Positions 23,777 through 33,895 of a stretch of DNA of 39,304 nt are shown one piece after another. Positions within the stretch are counted from its first letter, which is position 1. Every line of letters begins with the position of its first letter. The DNA is from Tissierellia bacterium. GTDB lineage: Bacteria > Bacillota > Clostridia > Tissierellales > Peptoniphilaceae. The stretch covers positions 1 to 39,304 of the forward strand of contig JAUNAV010000012.1 of NCBI GenBank assembly GCA_030527425.1. Direction: 5' to 3'. The notes below the pieces were generated by a model that did not search any database, was not told the origin of the DNA, and worked only from the letters and a program-made list of their open reading frames with translations. Both the position numbers and the translations under genes were made by a program.

Positions 23777-25753
23777 ATGAAAAAACAAGAAAATAAAATC
23801 TTAGCTATAGATATAGAAACTTATAGCTCTGAAGGTATTACAAATGGAATACACAAATATGTAGAAGCAGAAGACTTTGAAATTCTTCTATTCGCATATA
23901 AATATAATGATGAAGAAACAAAAATAATTGATTTAACAAAAGAAAATTTACCAGAAAAATTAATATATGATCTAGTAGATAAAAAAGTACTAAAAACAGC
24001 ATTTAATGCACAATTCGAAAGAATATGTATAAATAAATACTTTGGAATAACTTCTAAAAATTGGGAATGTACAATGATTAAATCATGGGCATGTGGTTTA
24101 ACAGGAGGACTTGATACTGTAAGTAAAGCTCTTAATGCACCAGAAGATAAAGAAAAAGATTCAAATGGTAAAAGATTAATTAGAAAATTCTCAATACCAA
24201 GAACACCAACATCAAATAATCCAAGAAAAAGAAATCTCCCAGAAGATTACCCTGATGAATGGGAAATGTTTAAAAAATATTGTATACAAGATGTTGAAGT
24301 TGAACATTATATTAGAAAACAATTAGAACATTATAAATTTATGGATTCAGACTTCGAAAAAAGTCAATATATACTTGATTGCGTAATAAATAGAAGAGGA
24401 ATCAAAATAGACAAAGAAATGGTAGAGCACATAATCGATATAAATGATAAGATGGTAGATCATTATACAGCTAAATTCAATACAATAACAGGCATAGAAA
24501 CTCCTAATCAAGTACAAGAATTAAAAAAATGGTTAAACGATAGAACTACAATACCAATTACAGAAATAACAAAACAAAATAAAGAGGACCTATTTAAAAT
24601 ATTTGAAGGTGATCAATTAGCAAAAATAGCATTAGATTGTAGATATAAAACAGCAAAAACAAGTGTAGCAAAATATAAAAAAATGCTTGAAACCATGAAT
24701 AAAGATCATAGAAGTAGAGGCAATTTACAATTTTATGGAGCAAAAACAGGAAGATGGGCAGGAAGAAATATACAATTACAAAATCTACCACAGAATCATC
24801 TTGAAAATCTGGATCAAGTAAGAAAAAACTTTAAGAATAATGAATTTAATACACTTAAAGATATGTATGAAGATATACAAGATATAATGAGTCAGTTGAT
24901 AAGAACAGCAATAATACCAGAAAAAGGAAATAAATTTGTAGTTGCAGATTTTTCAGCAATAGAAGCAAGAATAATAGCATGGTTAGCAGATGAAGATTGG
25001 GTAATAGATGTATTTAAAAAAGACGGGAAAATCTATGAAGCAACGGCAGCTAAGATGTTTAATTTAGAAGTTGATGAAATAAAAAAAGGAAGCCCAGAAA
25101 GACAAAAAGGAAAAGTAGCAACTTTAGCATTAGGCTATCAAGGAGGAGTAGGAGCATTAAAAGCTATGGGAGCATTAAAAATGGGAATACCTGAAAGTGA
25201 TTTAAATGACATAGTTAGATTATGGAGAAATGCAAATAAAAATATCCAAAAGCTTTGGCATGAAGTACAAAATGCATGCATAGAAGCTGTAGAAGAAATG
25301 AGCACAAAAAATCAAAAAATACATGATATTAAAAACAAAGTAAAGATATATACACAATATGGAGATTTAACAATAGAACTACCAAGCACAAGAAAGCTAA
25401 TATATAAGAATCCTAGAGTAGTAACTAATCAATTTAATTCAAAAGCATTAGTTTACCAAGAATACAGTGGCGTTAAAAATCAATGGTATGATATAGAAAC
25501 ATTTGGCGGAAAAATAGTAGAAAATATAGTTCAAGCAATAGGAAGGGATTGTTTAGCATATAAAATGTTAGAACTTACAGAAAAAGGTTATGTCATAGTA
25601 TTTCATGTACACGATGAAGTAATAATAGAACTACCAAAAAATAGAAATGCATTAAATAGTATCCTAAATATCTTAGCAGAAGAAATACCATGGGCACAAG
25701 GACTTCCACTTAATGCTGATGGCTATGAATGTGAATACTATAAAAAAGATTAA
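23777..25753 (+). CDS. Phage family A DNA polymerase
   Basis: Replicates the element's DNA. 658 residues, the usual size of the short phage PolA. An N-terminal 3'-5' exonuclease begins with LAIDIETYSSEG (Asp12 and Glu14). Polymerase motif A is VADFSAIEARIIAW (~388-401), motif B is RQKGKVATLALGYQGG (~440), and motif C is HVHDEVIIE (~609). AGGAG precedes the ATG and the next gene follows 15 bases later. It lacks a 5' nuclease domain. All catalytic residues are present, so it should be active. Confidence 0.95.
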   Translation: MKKQENKILAIDIETYSSEGITNGIHKYVEAEDFEILLFAYKYNDEETKIIDLTKENLPEKLIYDLVDKKVLKTAFNAQFERICINKYFGITSKNWECTMIKSWACGLTGGLDTVSKALNAPEDKEKDSNGKRLIRKFSIPRTPTSNNPRKRNLPEDYPDEWEMFKKYCIQDVEVEHYIRKQLEHYKFMDSDFEKSQYILDCVINRRGIKIDKEMVEHIIDINDKMVDHYTAKFNTITGIETPNQVQELKKWLNDRTTIPITEITKQNKEDLFKIFEGDQLAKIALDCRYKTAKTSVAKYKKMLETMNKDHRSRGNLQFYGAKTGRWAGRNIQLQNLPQNHLENLDQVRKNFKNNEFNTLKDMYEDIQDIMSQLIRTAIIPEKGNKFVVADFSAIEARIIAWLADEDWVIDVFKKDGKIYEATAAKMFNLEVDEIKKGSPERQKGKVATLALGYQGGVGALKAMGALKMGIPESDLNDIVRLWRNANKNIQKLWHEVQNACIEAVEEMSTKNQKIHDIKNKVKIYTQYGDLTIELPSTRKLIYKNPRVVTNQFNSKALVYQEYSGVKNQWYDIETFGGKIVENIVQAIGRDCLAYKMLELTEKGYVIVFHVHDEVIIELPKNRNALNSILNILAEEIPWAQGLPLNADGYECEYYKKD

Positions 25754-25768
25754 GAATAGGAGCAAATT

Positions 25769-28282
25769 ATGCTTTTTACAATAGCTGTTGCAAATTCAAG
25801 ATTTCAAAAACAACGGAATAATAAAGAATTCAGTTGGAATGATTTTGCTAAAGTATTAAGTAATACCATCTACACAAATGAAAGACAAGATCAATATTTT
25901 AAATTATCAAAAGATGAACAAAGCAAAATAAAAGATATAGGAGGCTTTGTAACAGGATATTTAAAAGATGGTAAAAGAAGTAATAGAAATGTGATATATA
26001 GAAGCATGATAACCCTAGATCTTGATTTTGTAGACATAGATACAAATGGTTTATTTGAAATTATTAAAAATAGAATAAATTCTACATTTCTAATATATTC
26101 TACACATAAACATAGATCTGAAAAACCCAGAATAAGGTTAGTAATACCAGCAAATAGACAAATAAAACCAGAAGAATATGAGCCTATCGCTAGAAAGATT
26201 GCAAAAAAAATAGGAATTGATATGTTTGATGATTCAACTTATGAAATAGCAAGGCTAATGTATTTTCCCTCAACATCAAAAGATGCTGAATATGTATTTA
26301 AAAGATATGATAATACATTTTTAGATGTAGATAGTATTTTATCTGAATATGATAATTGGCAAGATGTAAATCAATGGGACAAAAGTAGCAGAGAAAAAAA
26401 GATAATAAAGAAAAGCGGCAGAGAGAAGAAAGATCCAAAAGATTTACAAGGCATAAAAGGAGCTTTTTGTAGAGTATATACAATACCAGAAGCTATAGAT
26501 AAATTTATTCCAGAAAAGTATCATCAAGTTTCTCAAGATAGATACACTTACTTTGAATCTACTACAAGTGGAGGGCTTTGTATGATGAATGAAGAACAAA
26601 GCATAGCTTATTCATTTCACTCAACAGATCCTGCAAGAAACAGAGCTTTAAATGCATATGAAATAGTAGCAATTCATAAATTTGGACCTCTTCAAAAAGA
26701 TGGCGAATTTTTAAATCCATATAAAGATCCTATTAAATCAGCAATGGAAAGATTATGCTTTAAAGATCTAGAAGTAAGAAAAGAATATACAATTACTGAA
26801 AGAAATAGACTTAAAGAAGCCTTTGAATTTAAAGAAGGAGAAGAAGCAAAAGAAAATATGATTAATGAAAGACCACAAAAAAAATCAAATAAAATCAATC
26901 TACTAACAAGTCAGGAATGGAAAGAATTAAAAGAACAAATAGAAAAATTCGACCCTTACAATACAAAATGGTTCTACGAAGAACTTGAACCAGTCTCGAT
27001 TAATAAACCAGATGAATTAAAAAATTCAAGACATAACTACATCAAAATAATGAATCTCGATCCCTTTTTAAAGGATAAATTAGTATATGATGTATTTGCA
27101 AATAGAGCAATAGTTAAAGTTGGAGTACCATGGGGAGTCGAACAAATAGAGCATGATTGGGCAGATTCAGATGATAGTGCCTTAAGAACCTATATTGAAC
27201 GCTTTTATGGTTTAGACTCTACAATAAAGCTTGACGATGCGAAAAATGTAGTATTTGACGAACACTCATATAATCCAGTAAAAGAATATCTTAGAAGTCT
27301 TAAATGGGATGGAGAAAAAAGAATAGATACAATTTTTCATGACTATTTAGGAGCAGAAATAAATGATTATACTCAAGAAGTAGCAAGAGTACATTTCACT
27401 GCTGCAGTAAAAAGGATATTCGAACCAGGATGTAAATACGATACTATGGTCACTTTAACAGGGAAACAAGGATTAGGAAAATCAACTTTTATTCAAACAT
27501 TAGGAAAAGATTGGTTTTCAGCTAGCGTAGAAAATGTCTCAAATGGAAAAGAAGCCAGTATGTCTTTACAAGGATTTTGGCATATAGAATTTAGAGAATT
27601 AAATCCTACTAGAAAAGCAGAAAGGGAAGCTGTAAAAAGTTTTTTGGATAAAACAGAAGATATATACAGAATCCCCTATGCTAAGAATACAAAAAAATTT
27701 CCAAGACAATGTGTATTTTGGGGCACAAGTAATGACCTAAACTTTCTTAGAGATCCAACAGGTGACAGAAGAACATATCCTATAGACTGTGGAGTACATG
27801 GAAGCAAAGTGAAAAAGATATTTGATGAATTACCAGATCAAGTAGATCAAATATGGGCAGAAGCAGTAATTTTATATTTAAATGGTCAAAAAACAAGAAT
27901 GACTAACGAACTATTAAAAATGGCAGAAGAAGAACAACTAGCGCACAAAGAAGATATACCATGGCAAGGATTAATAGAACAATATCTAGAGGATGAATAT
28001 CCTGAAAATTGGAATGATTTTGATCTTATTCAAAGAAGAAGATATCTTGATGGGATTAAAGATCCTAAATTTGAAGGTAGAAAAACTAAATTAAATAAAG
28101 TATGTATAATGCAAATTTGGCAAGAAGTATTAGGACAAGAACCAGCCAGTATTAAACCTATAGATAGTAAAAACATTGGTGATATTATTAGGGGTCTAGA
28201 TAATTGGGAGCAACATAAAGGGCCTCTAAGATTCGGAAAGTTATACGGAAGACAAAGGGCCTTTTTAAGAAAGAATATCTAA
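25769..28282 (+). CDS. VapE-family primase-helicase
   Basis: Replication initiator or primase-helicase of the virulence-associated E family. 837 residues. The N-terminal part resembles an AEP primase-polymerase: ITLDLDFVDID (~80-90) and YSTHKH (~109) carry the metal and nucleotide residues. The C-terminal VapE ATPase has Walker A TGKQGLGKSTF (~564), then WHIEFRELNPTRKAER (Walker B region) and DPTGDRRTYPI (arginine finger region). AGGAG precedes the ATG. Such proteins open origins in phages and satellites; the 385-base gap right after the gene is a good candidate origin. Confidence 0.9.
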   Translation: MLFTIAVANSRFQKQRNNKEFSWNDFAKVLSNTIYTNERQDQYFKLSKDEQSKIKDIGGFVTGYLKDGKRSNRNVIYRSMITLDLDFVDIDTNGLFEIIKNRINSTFLIYSTHKHRSEKPRIRLVIPANRQIKPEEYEPIARKIAKKIGIDMFDDSTYEIARLMYFPSTSKDAEYVFKRYDNTFLDVDSILSEYDNWQDVNQWDKSSREKKIIKKSGREKKDPKDLQGIKGAFCRVYTIPEAIDKFIPEKYHQVSQDRYTYFESTTSGGLCMMNEEQSIAYSFHSTDPARNRALNAYEIVAIHKFGPLQKDGEFLNPYKDPIKSAMERLCFKDLEVRKEYTITERNRLKEAFEFKEGEEAKENMINERPQKKSNKINLLTSQEWKELKEQIEKFDPYNTKWFYEELEPVSINKPDELKNSRHNYIKIMNLDPFLKDKLVYDVFANRAIVKVGVPWGVEQIEHDWADSDDSALRTYIERFYGLDSTIKLDDAKNVVFDEHSYNPVKEYLRSLKWDGEKRIDTIFHDYLGAEINDYTQEVARVHFTAAVKRIFEPGCKYDTMVTLTGKQGLGKSTFIQTLGKDWFSASVENVSNGKEASMSLQGFWHIEFRELNPTRKAEREAVKSFLDKTEDIYRIPYAKNTKKFPRQCVFWGTSNDLNFLRDPTGDRRTYPIDCGVHGSKVKKIFDELPDQVDQIWAEAVILYLNGQKTRMTNELLKMAEEEQLAHKEDIPWQGLIEQYLEDEYPENWNDFDLIQRRRYLDGIKDPKFEGRKTKLNKVCIMQIWQEVLGQEPASIKPIDSKNIGDIIRGLDNWEQHKGPLRFGKLYGRQRAFLRKNI

Positions 28283-28668
28283 TAAAAAAGGGACACAAGA
28301 TGTTCAAAGTGAACACTCAGCTTTTGGGATATTGGTATTTTATATAAATATATATAAACTAAATATAGTTGGACTCTTGTATCCGTTCCACTTAAGTTAC
28401 CACCCATATGTGCACACCTTAAGAACTGATAAGTAGGGAAAAAATATATAGTGTCAACAGTGTCAACATAAAATAATAAAAGTATTATATAGATTAAAAT
28501 CGCTCGTCTTTAGTTATACTTTATATATAAAGACGACCGCTTTTACATTTTTAAAAAGTTTACTATATATGTGTTCCCATGTTACCAGTCTATTAAAATC
28601 TAAAATTAATAAATTAACAATAAATAATATAAATAAAAATATAAGAATAAATATTAAAGGAGATCTAT
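28283..28668. other. Structured gap in the replication module, possible origin
   Basis: No gene in 386 bases, unusual here. Contents: palindrome TGTTCA-AAG-TGAACA (28301-28315); direct repeat AGTGTCAAC at 28450-28458 and 28459-28467; inverted repeat TCGTCTTTA (28504-28512)/TAAAGACGA (28528-28536); then a very AT-rich stretch to 28655 and the ribosome site of the next gene. Iteron-like repeats, a hairpin and an AT-rich block together fit an origin, but a promoter or small RNA region is also possible. Confidence 0.4.
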
Positions 28669-29268
28669 ATGAAAGACCAAAAAAAAAGAGATGCTTTTGA
28701 TTTATTAGAAATGCCATATCCATATTCCTTAAATAGAAGATATGGAACTGATTATGAAAATTACAAGATAATGTTAATAACTGAATTATCAGAAGCTATG
28801 GATGATCCAGAATACTTTAACTTTACTTTTGAAGCCCTCATAAATACACTAGCAAGAACTTTAGAGTATTTCGAGGAATTTGTACTTCAAGATATCTTCG
28901 ATGAAGATTTAATTATTGAAAGAATAGATATCTTAGTAGAGTCTGGATACTTAGAATTTGTAGATCCTGAACATGGAAAAGATAAAGACTATTATTTTAA
29001 AAATTATAAAGATATAAAACTTCTAAGAAATCTTGAAAAAGCACAAAATAGAGTCTTTGAAGATTATATGCTTCTATCATTTAATCCAATACTTATAAAT
29101 AAATTTTCCAATACTCTTAATATTCTACATTTTCAACCCGATGACCATGTCCATAAATTCCCGATGCTAGGTCTGCAAGCTACTATGTATGATTACTTTA
29201 AAAATGCAGATGACTATATAATTCATCTTCTACATTATAGATTATCACGAGATCTGTATGATTTTTAA
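28669..29268 (+). CDS. Unknown acidic protein of the replication module
   Basis: 199 residues, AAAGGAG before the ATG. Acidic, helical, with aromatic clusters (MPYPYSLNRRYGTDYENYKI, YDYFKNADDYIIHLLHYRL). No catalytic motif or membrane segment seen. It is 11 bases before the SNF2 helicase gene and so probably works with the replication proteins, but nothing more can be said. Confidence 0.55.
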   Translation: MKDQKKRDAFDLLEMPYPYSLNRRYGTDYENYKIMLITELSEAMDDPEYFNFTFEALINTLARTLEYFEEFVLQDIFDEDLIIERIDILVESGYLEFVDPEHGKDKDYYFKNYKDIKLLRNLEKAQNRVFEDYMLLSFNPILINKFSNTLNILHFQPDDHVHKFPMLGLQATMYDYFKNADDYIIHLLHYRLSRDLYDF

Positions 29269-29279
29269 AGGAATGGCTT

Positions 29280-30638
29280 ATGAAATTTAAACCTTATGAT
29301 TATCAAATAGAAGCTATGAATCACATTATATTAAATAAGAAATGTGCCTTGTTTTTAGATATGGGACTAGGAAAGACCGTATGCACTCTTACAGCATTAA
29401 ATAGATTACAAAAAGCTAAAAGAATAAATAAGATACTAGTAGTAGCACCTAAAAGAGTAGCAAATGATACATGGACAAATGAAATAGAAAAACGGGATCA
29501 TTTAAAAAATATTAAGTATACACTCTTAACTGGAAATATTAAAGAAAGAAAAGAAAATCTCAAAAAAGACGTTGATATCTATATAACAACTAAAGACTTA
29601 ATAAAATGGGTTATTAAAGAATGTATCGATAAATGGATATGGGATACCTTAGTAATAGATGAATTAAGCAGCTTTAAAAACCCACAATCACAAAGATTTA
29701 AACAATTAATCAAAGTAATCAAAAAATTTAAAAGAGTAGTAGGACTAACAGGAACTCCTAATCCTAATGGATATATAGACCTTTGGGGTCAAATTTATTT
29801 ACTAGATCAAGGACAAAGACTAGGTGATTATTATAACTATTCAGAACAATATTTCAGGAGAATTAATTATGGAAATTATGAACGCTATAAAGTATTGCCA
29901 GGCAAAGCAGATATTATAAATGAAAAGATAAAAGACATATGCATTTCAATGCAGGCAAAAGACTATTTAAGTTTAGAAGAACCTAAAATAATTGACTATA
30001 ACATAAATTTAGATCAAAAAGAATTAGAAAAATACAATCATTTTGAAAATGAATGGCTTATTTCTTTAGAAGGAGAAGACTTTAGCTTATTTACGAATGC
30101 CGCTTTAACTGGCAAACTATGTCAATTATCAAATGGTGCTATTTATAATGAAGAAGGAGATTGGTTAGAATTCTCAAATAAAAAAGTTGAAGCACTAAAA
30201 GAATTTAATGATAACACAGAGGAAAATATATTAGTATTCTACAATTTTAAGTCCGATCTAGAAAGAATTAAAAAAGCAATACCAAGTGTAAGAATAATGA
30301 AAACTAGTGAAGATATAAGGGACTGGCAAGACGGAAAAGTTAAGATAATGTTAGCCCATCCTGCAAGCTGCGGACACGGACTTAATCTTCAAACCGGAGG
30401 TCATATTATAGTATGGTTTGGCTTGAATTGGTCACTAGAATTATATCTTCAAGCAAATGCGAGATTACAAAGAGTAGGACAAACAAAACCCGTTGTTATA
30501 TATAGATTTATAACAAAAAGAACTGTAGAAGAAGTAGTAGCAAGAGTATTAATGAATAAACACAATATGCAAGAAACTCTATTAAAATATATGAAAAAAA
30601 GAAAGAACCAAAATAAAGAATTGATATTATCAAAATGA
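29280..30638 (+). CDS. SNF2-family DEAD-like helicase
   Basis: DNA translocase/helicase of the phage SNF2 group. 452 residues, the usual length. Motifs in order: YDYQ near residue 6-9, Walker A MGLGKT (28-33), Walker B VIDELSSFKN, GLTGTPNPN (motif III), and in the second RecA domain LAHPASCGHGLNLQTGG and QANARLQRVGQ (motif VI with arginine finger). Commonly found beside PolA and VapE genes in Firmicute phages. AAAGGAATGG precedes the start. It likely remodels replication or recombination intermediates. Confidence 0.93.
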   Translation: MKFKPYDYQIEAMNHIILNKKCALFLDMGLGKTVCTLTALNRLQKAKRINKILVVAPKRVANDTWTNEIEKRDHLKNIKYTLLTGNIKERKENLKKDVDIYITTKDLIKWVIKECIDKWIWDTLVIDELSSFKNPQSQRFKQLIKVIKKFKRVVGLTGTPNPNGYIDLWGQIYLLDQGQRLGDYYNYSEQYFRRINYGNYERYKVLPGKADIINEKIKDICISMQAKDYLSLEEPKIIDYNINLDQKELEKYNHFENEWLISLEGEDFSLFTNAALTGKLCQLSNGAIYNEEGDWLEFSNKKVEALKEFNDNTEENILVFYNFKSDLERIKKAIPSVRIMKTSEDIRDWQDGKVKIMLAHPASCGHGLNLQTGGHIIVWFGLNWSLELYLQANARLQRVGQTKPVVIYRFITKRTVEEVVARVLMNKHNMQETLLKYMKKRKNQNKELILSK

Positions 30639-30649
30639 GAGGAGTATCT

Positions 30650-30967
30650 ATGCCACAGTATAGGATAAAACGAAAAGATATACCTTTAGAAAAAAAGATA
30701 TTTAAACAATATTCAGAAGATTTTGAAGACAATAATGTCGTTTTTGAAGGAGTGCTAAATGAAAAATATAAGAATCTAAATGATGACAAAATTATTTCTT
30801 TAATTGATGGAGGAAGGAGAAATAAAGGCTATGAAATAACAAGAGAAGGATTAAATATAAAAGGTGAAATATATAATTATAGTGTTTATGAAATAAGAAA
30901 GGAAATTGAAGATTCTTTTCTAACTAAAGCATCTGAGTGTAACAAGGCAAATAAAAATGTTAACTGA
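30650..30967 (+). CDS. Unknown small basic protein
   Basis: About 105 residues, rich in Lys and Glu. The start at 30650 is chosen because GAGGAG (30637-30641) precedes it; an ATG at 30635 overlaps the helicase stop and has no site. Sequence includes QYRIKRKDIPLEKKIFKQYS and NDDKIISLIDGGRRNKGYEI. No family recognised. Its last 11 bases overlap the next XRE gene. Confidence 0.5.
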   Translation: MPQYRIKRKDIPLEKKIFKQYSEDFEDNNVVFEGVLNEKYKNLNDDKIISLIDGGRRNKGYEITREGLNIKGEIYNYSVYEIRKEIEDSFLTKASECNKANKNVN

Positions 30968-31328
30968 ATTAGGAATATATCTTAGAAAATTAAGACTAGA
31001 TAATCATGAAATAATGAAAGATATGGCTAAAAAATTAGAAGTTAGTACTTCATTCTTATCAGCTGTAGAAAATGGTAAAAAGAAAATGCCTGAATCATGG
31101 ATAGATAGGTTGGTTGATTTATATGATCTTAATTATTATTAACAATCGGAGCTAATTAATAGTATAACTTATTCTCAAAAATCAATTGAAATAAATCTTG
31201 AAAACTTAGGTTTAAAAAAGAAAGAGTTAGTAATAAATTTTATAAAAACAATAGATAATATAACAGAAAAAGACTTAAATACAAAAAATAAAGTATTAAT
31301 GTCTTATATGAAAGATAAAATTCACTAA
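30957..31328 (+). pseudogene. XRE-family regulator interrupted by an in-frame TAA
   Basis: The first 61 residues are an XRE domain (YLRKLRLDNHEIMKDMAKKL, then EVSTSFLSAVENGKKKM). The frame is closed by TAA at 31140-31142 after LYDLNYY but continues open in the same frame for another 61 codons (QSELINSITYSQKSIEINLE, LGLKKKELVINFIKTI) to 31328. Related regulators of ~120-130 residues have just such a C-terminal helical part. A point change of a CAA or GAA codon would explain it. The shorter 61-residue protein may still bind DNA. Confidence 0.6.
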
Positions 31329-31362
31329 ATTATGAAAAACAAAAATAAATAGGAGGTACAAA

Positions 31363-32907
31363 ATGAATTTCGATATTATAAAAATAGAAGATATAGAAGT
31401 AGGAAAAAGAGCGAGAAAGCAATTTGTAAATATTGATCAATTAGTAAAATCAATTGAAAAAGAAGGGTTAATTACACCAATAGCAATTAGTAAAGAAAAA
31501 AATGAAAATGGTAAATATTGGCTTATTGCAGGAGAAAGAAGACTAAGAGCCTTTAAAGAATTAAATAAAAAAGAAATTCCAGCAGTATTTGTCGATGCAA
31601 GCGATGAATTAGAAAGAAAAAGAAAAGAATTAGATGAAAATAAAATAAGAGAAGACTTCAGTTGGGAAGAAGCATATAAATTAGCAAAAGAAATTGAAGA
31701 ATTAGAGGCTATACAAGGAAAAATAAGAATGCAAGATATGGCACAATCTACTTTATCAAACAATAGTGGGTTTGTCAAATTTGACAAACCCACTATGATA
31801 CATTCACGTAATAAAGCGTCCAATTCAATAGGGATAAGTTCCGGAAATTATCACAACTTATCCCTAATAATGCAAAACAAAAATAAATATGATCCAAAAC
31901 TATTTGAAGAATGGTCAAAAAATAGAGGATCAATCAATGAAATGGCAAATCAGCTATATCTAATGCAAATAGAAGAAGAAAATAAAGACATCTTAATATC
32001 AACTACTTTAAATGAATGGAAAAATAAAGAAATAACGACAAATCAAGCAGTGAAAAAAATAAAAGAAAGAAAAAAATATTTAGAAGAAGATCAAAAAAGA
32101 AAAGAATTACAAGAAAAAGCAAATGAGATACGAAAAGAATTTATTAAAAACTCAGAAAATAAAACAGATGAAGAACTTAAAAATCTAAGTAATGAATTAG
32201 ATGAAGTATATAAAAAATTAGAAACTAAAACAAAAGTATTAGAAGAAAGGGACTCATTATATAATGATCTTTTAGTAGCTAAAGATAAAGAAATAGAAGA
32301 ACAATTAAATAAAAAGAAAAAAGAATTAGAACTTAAAGATAATTCAATTAAAGCTTTATCTGAAAAAATTAAATCCTTAGAAGAAACTATGGAAAATAAA
32401 GACTCCGAAACAAAAGAAAAATATAAAGATGCAATGAACAAATTAAATAAGTTAAAAGAAAAATATAAATCAGAAAAAGAAGATATAGAAGAAAGAAAGG
32501 AAATATATAATAGAGAATATTCTAAATATAGACAAGCCCTAGAAGAAAATAAGAAATTAAAATATCTAAAAGAAAAAGAAACTCAAATCAACGAATTCAT
32601 GGAAAATTGGAATAATCTATTAAAAGGAGGAGATGATTATGTCAATCAATTAGGAGATATGCATGATTTAAGCTATTTAGTTAAATGCTATACCAATTAT
32701 ATTATGGATATAAGGGATGTAGTTCTAAGCGGAGTTATATATAAAGCAAATCATCATGATAAAGTTGTAGAAAATCTTAAAATAATGGGTAAATCCCTAA
32801 TAAATATAGGAGATCTTATAATCAAACAAGCAGAAAATAAAGATACAACAAAAGAAAGATTCGATGTAGAAGAAGGAAATATAATTAATATAAGAAACTT
32901 CAAATAA
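31363..32907 (+). CDS. ParB-like protein with long coiled coil
   Basis: 514 residues. The N-terminal ParB/Srx fold has GLITPIAISK, the nucleotide motif WLIAGERRLRAFKEL (GERR at 57-60) and ENKIREDFSWEEAYKL (92-107). A less clear DNA-binding part spans ~125-215. Residues ~225-400 form a long charged coiled coil and the C-terminus is helical. AGGAGG precedes the ATG. No ParA gene is near, so it may act in gene control, recombination or partition without ParA. The region for residues 134-145 is a 34-bp perfect DNA palindrome. Confidence 0.8.
   Translation: MNFDIIKIEDIEVGKRARKQFVNIDQLVKSIEKEGLITPIAISKEKNENGKYWLIAGERRLRAFKELNKKEIPAVFVDASDELERKRKELDENKIREDFSWEEAYKLAKEIEELEAIQGKIRMQDMAQSTLSNNSGFVKFDKPTMIHSRNKASNSIGISSGNYHNLSLIMQNKNKYDPKLFEEWSKNRGSINEMANQLYLMQIEEENKDILISTTLNEWKNKEITTNQAVKKIKERKKYLEEDQKRKELQEKANEIRKEFIKNSENKTDEELKNLSNELDEVYKKLETKTKVLEERDSLYNDLLVAKDKEIEEQLNKKKKELELKDNSIKALSEKIKSLEETMENKDSETKEKYKDAMNKLNKLKEKYKSEKEDIEERKEIYNREYSKYRQALEENKKLKYLKEKETQINEFMENWNNLLKGGDDYVNQLGDMHDLSYLVKCYTNYIMDIRDVVLSGVIYKANHHDKVVENLKIMGKSLINIGDLIIKQAENKDTTKERFDVEEGNIINIRNFK
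31763..31796. repeat. 34-bp perfect palindrome inside the ParB-like gene
   Basis: Two 17-base arms without loop: ATAGTGGGTTTGTCAAA (31763-31779) and its exact complement (31780-31796). It encodes residues 134-145. Could be a parS-like binding site for the protein itself, or an mRNA hairpin within the gene. Confidence 0.9.
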
Positions 32908-32919
32908 AGGAGATACAAT

Positions 32920-33885
32920 ATGAAAAACCAAAATTCAATTAATTTAAATCTTAATAATCTGATTCCTATATCAGCAATTAAAAGCGAAAATCTTAAACAA
33001 TATCAAAATTGGCTAAATCTAGATAATAAAACTCAATTAGATAAATTCTTAAATCTAGATGAAACAGCACAAATGGCATTGTTAAAAACAATGACTAATA
33101 CAATATCAAGTTTGAGTAAATCAAATATGAACTTGCAGTCAAAAGTAAAAGAATTTTCAGATATCCAATCTAGGATAAATACTGGACATGGGCTTCAACA
33201 CAGAGGTATTAATCAACTAATAGATACTATATATCAAAAAGTAGAAATATTAGAACCAACAAACTATGATATTAAAAATAAAAAAGAATTGAAGAAGAAA
33301 AATAAGAAGTATACGAAATTAACACAACATGAAATGAAACAAATCTGTGTATTATTAGGTCTAAGAAAGATTAAAGAAATAAGTATATCAGTTTCAACAG
33401 AAAAAGGAGAGCAGATAAGAACCTATAAAGATTATCCATTAACAGACTTTTCTTTAGAAAATTCTTATATAATACCAAATCCAGAGTATGACCCTGATGA
33501 TAAAGCCACAAGGACTAAAATCTCAGAATTTCATGATATATCAAAAATAATTACTCTTTTAAATAAGAAAGTTATGGATGTATTAAATGACAATTTTAAT
33601 TTAGAATCACCAAACGGATTAAATGTCTTTCTAAATCATCAATTTATAAGTAAAGATATTGAATTGCTAAAAAAATTAAATCAAGCCTTGAGCGATATTG
33701 ATTACACTTATTCATATTTAAAGGACAGAGAAATAGACGATATTGAAAAAGTAATTAATTCATACGAATTAAAACAAGCATTAGCTATTTTAATTGTTTT
33801 GGAATATGGATTTAGTAGTTCATTTCAACAAGAATTTGAACCGGTCATTACAAAGTGGTATAAGTACCTGAGCGTTTCAAAATAA
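32920..33885 (+). CDS. Unknown protein after the ParB-like gene
   Basis: 321 residues, AAAGGAG before the ATG, 12 bases after the ParB-like gene. Soluble, helical N-terminus (LKQYQNWLNLDNKTQLDKFL, SLSKSNMNLQSKVKEFSDIQ), a lysine-rich linker (KKELKKKNKKYTKLTQHEM) and a mixed C-terminal half. No motif recognised. The shared operon and the following terminator suggest it works with the ParB-like protein. Confidence 0.55.
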   Translation: MKNQNSINLNLNNLIPISAIKSENLKQYQNWLNLDNKTQLDKFLNLDETAQMALLKTMTNTISSLSKSNMNLQSKVKEFSDIQSRINTGHGLQHRGINQLIDTIYQKVEILEPTNYDIKNKKELKKKNKKYTKLTQHEMKQICVLLGLRKIKEISISVSTEKGEQIRTYKDYPLTDFSLENSYIIPNPEYDPDDKATRTKISEFHDISKIITLLNKKVMDVLNDNFNLESPNGLNVFLNHQFISKDIELLKKLNQALSDIDYTYSYLKDREIDDIEKVINSYELKQALAILIVLEYGFSSSFQQEFEPVITKWYKYLSVSK

Positions 33886-33895
33886 TATAGACATT

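Noticed and set aside
31140-31142. Recoding of the XRE stop codon as selenocysteine
   Set aside because: The codon is TAA; selenocysteine needs TGA with a SECIS element.
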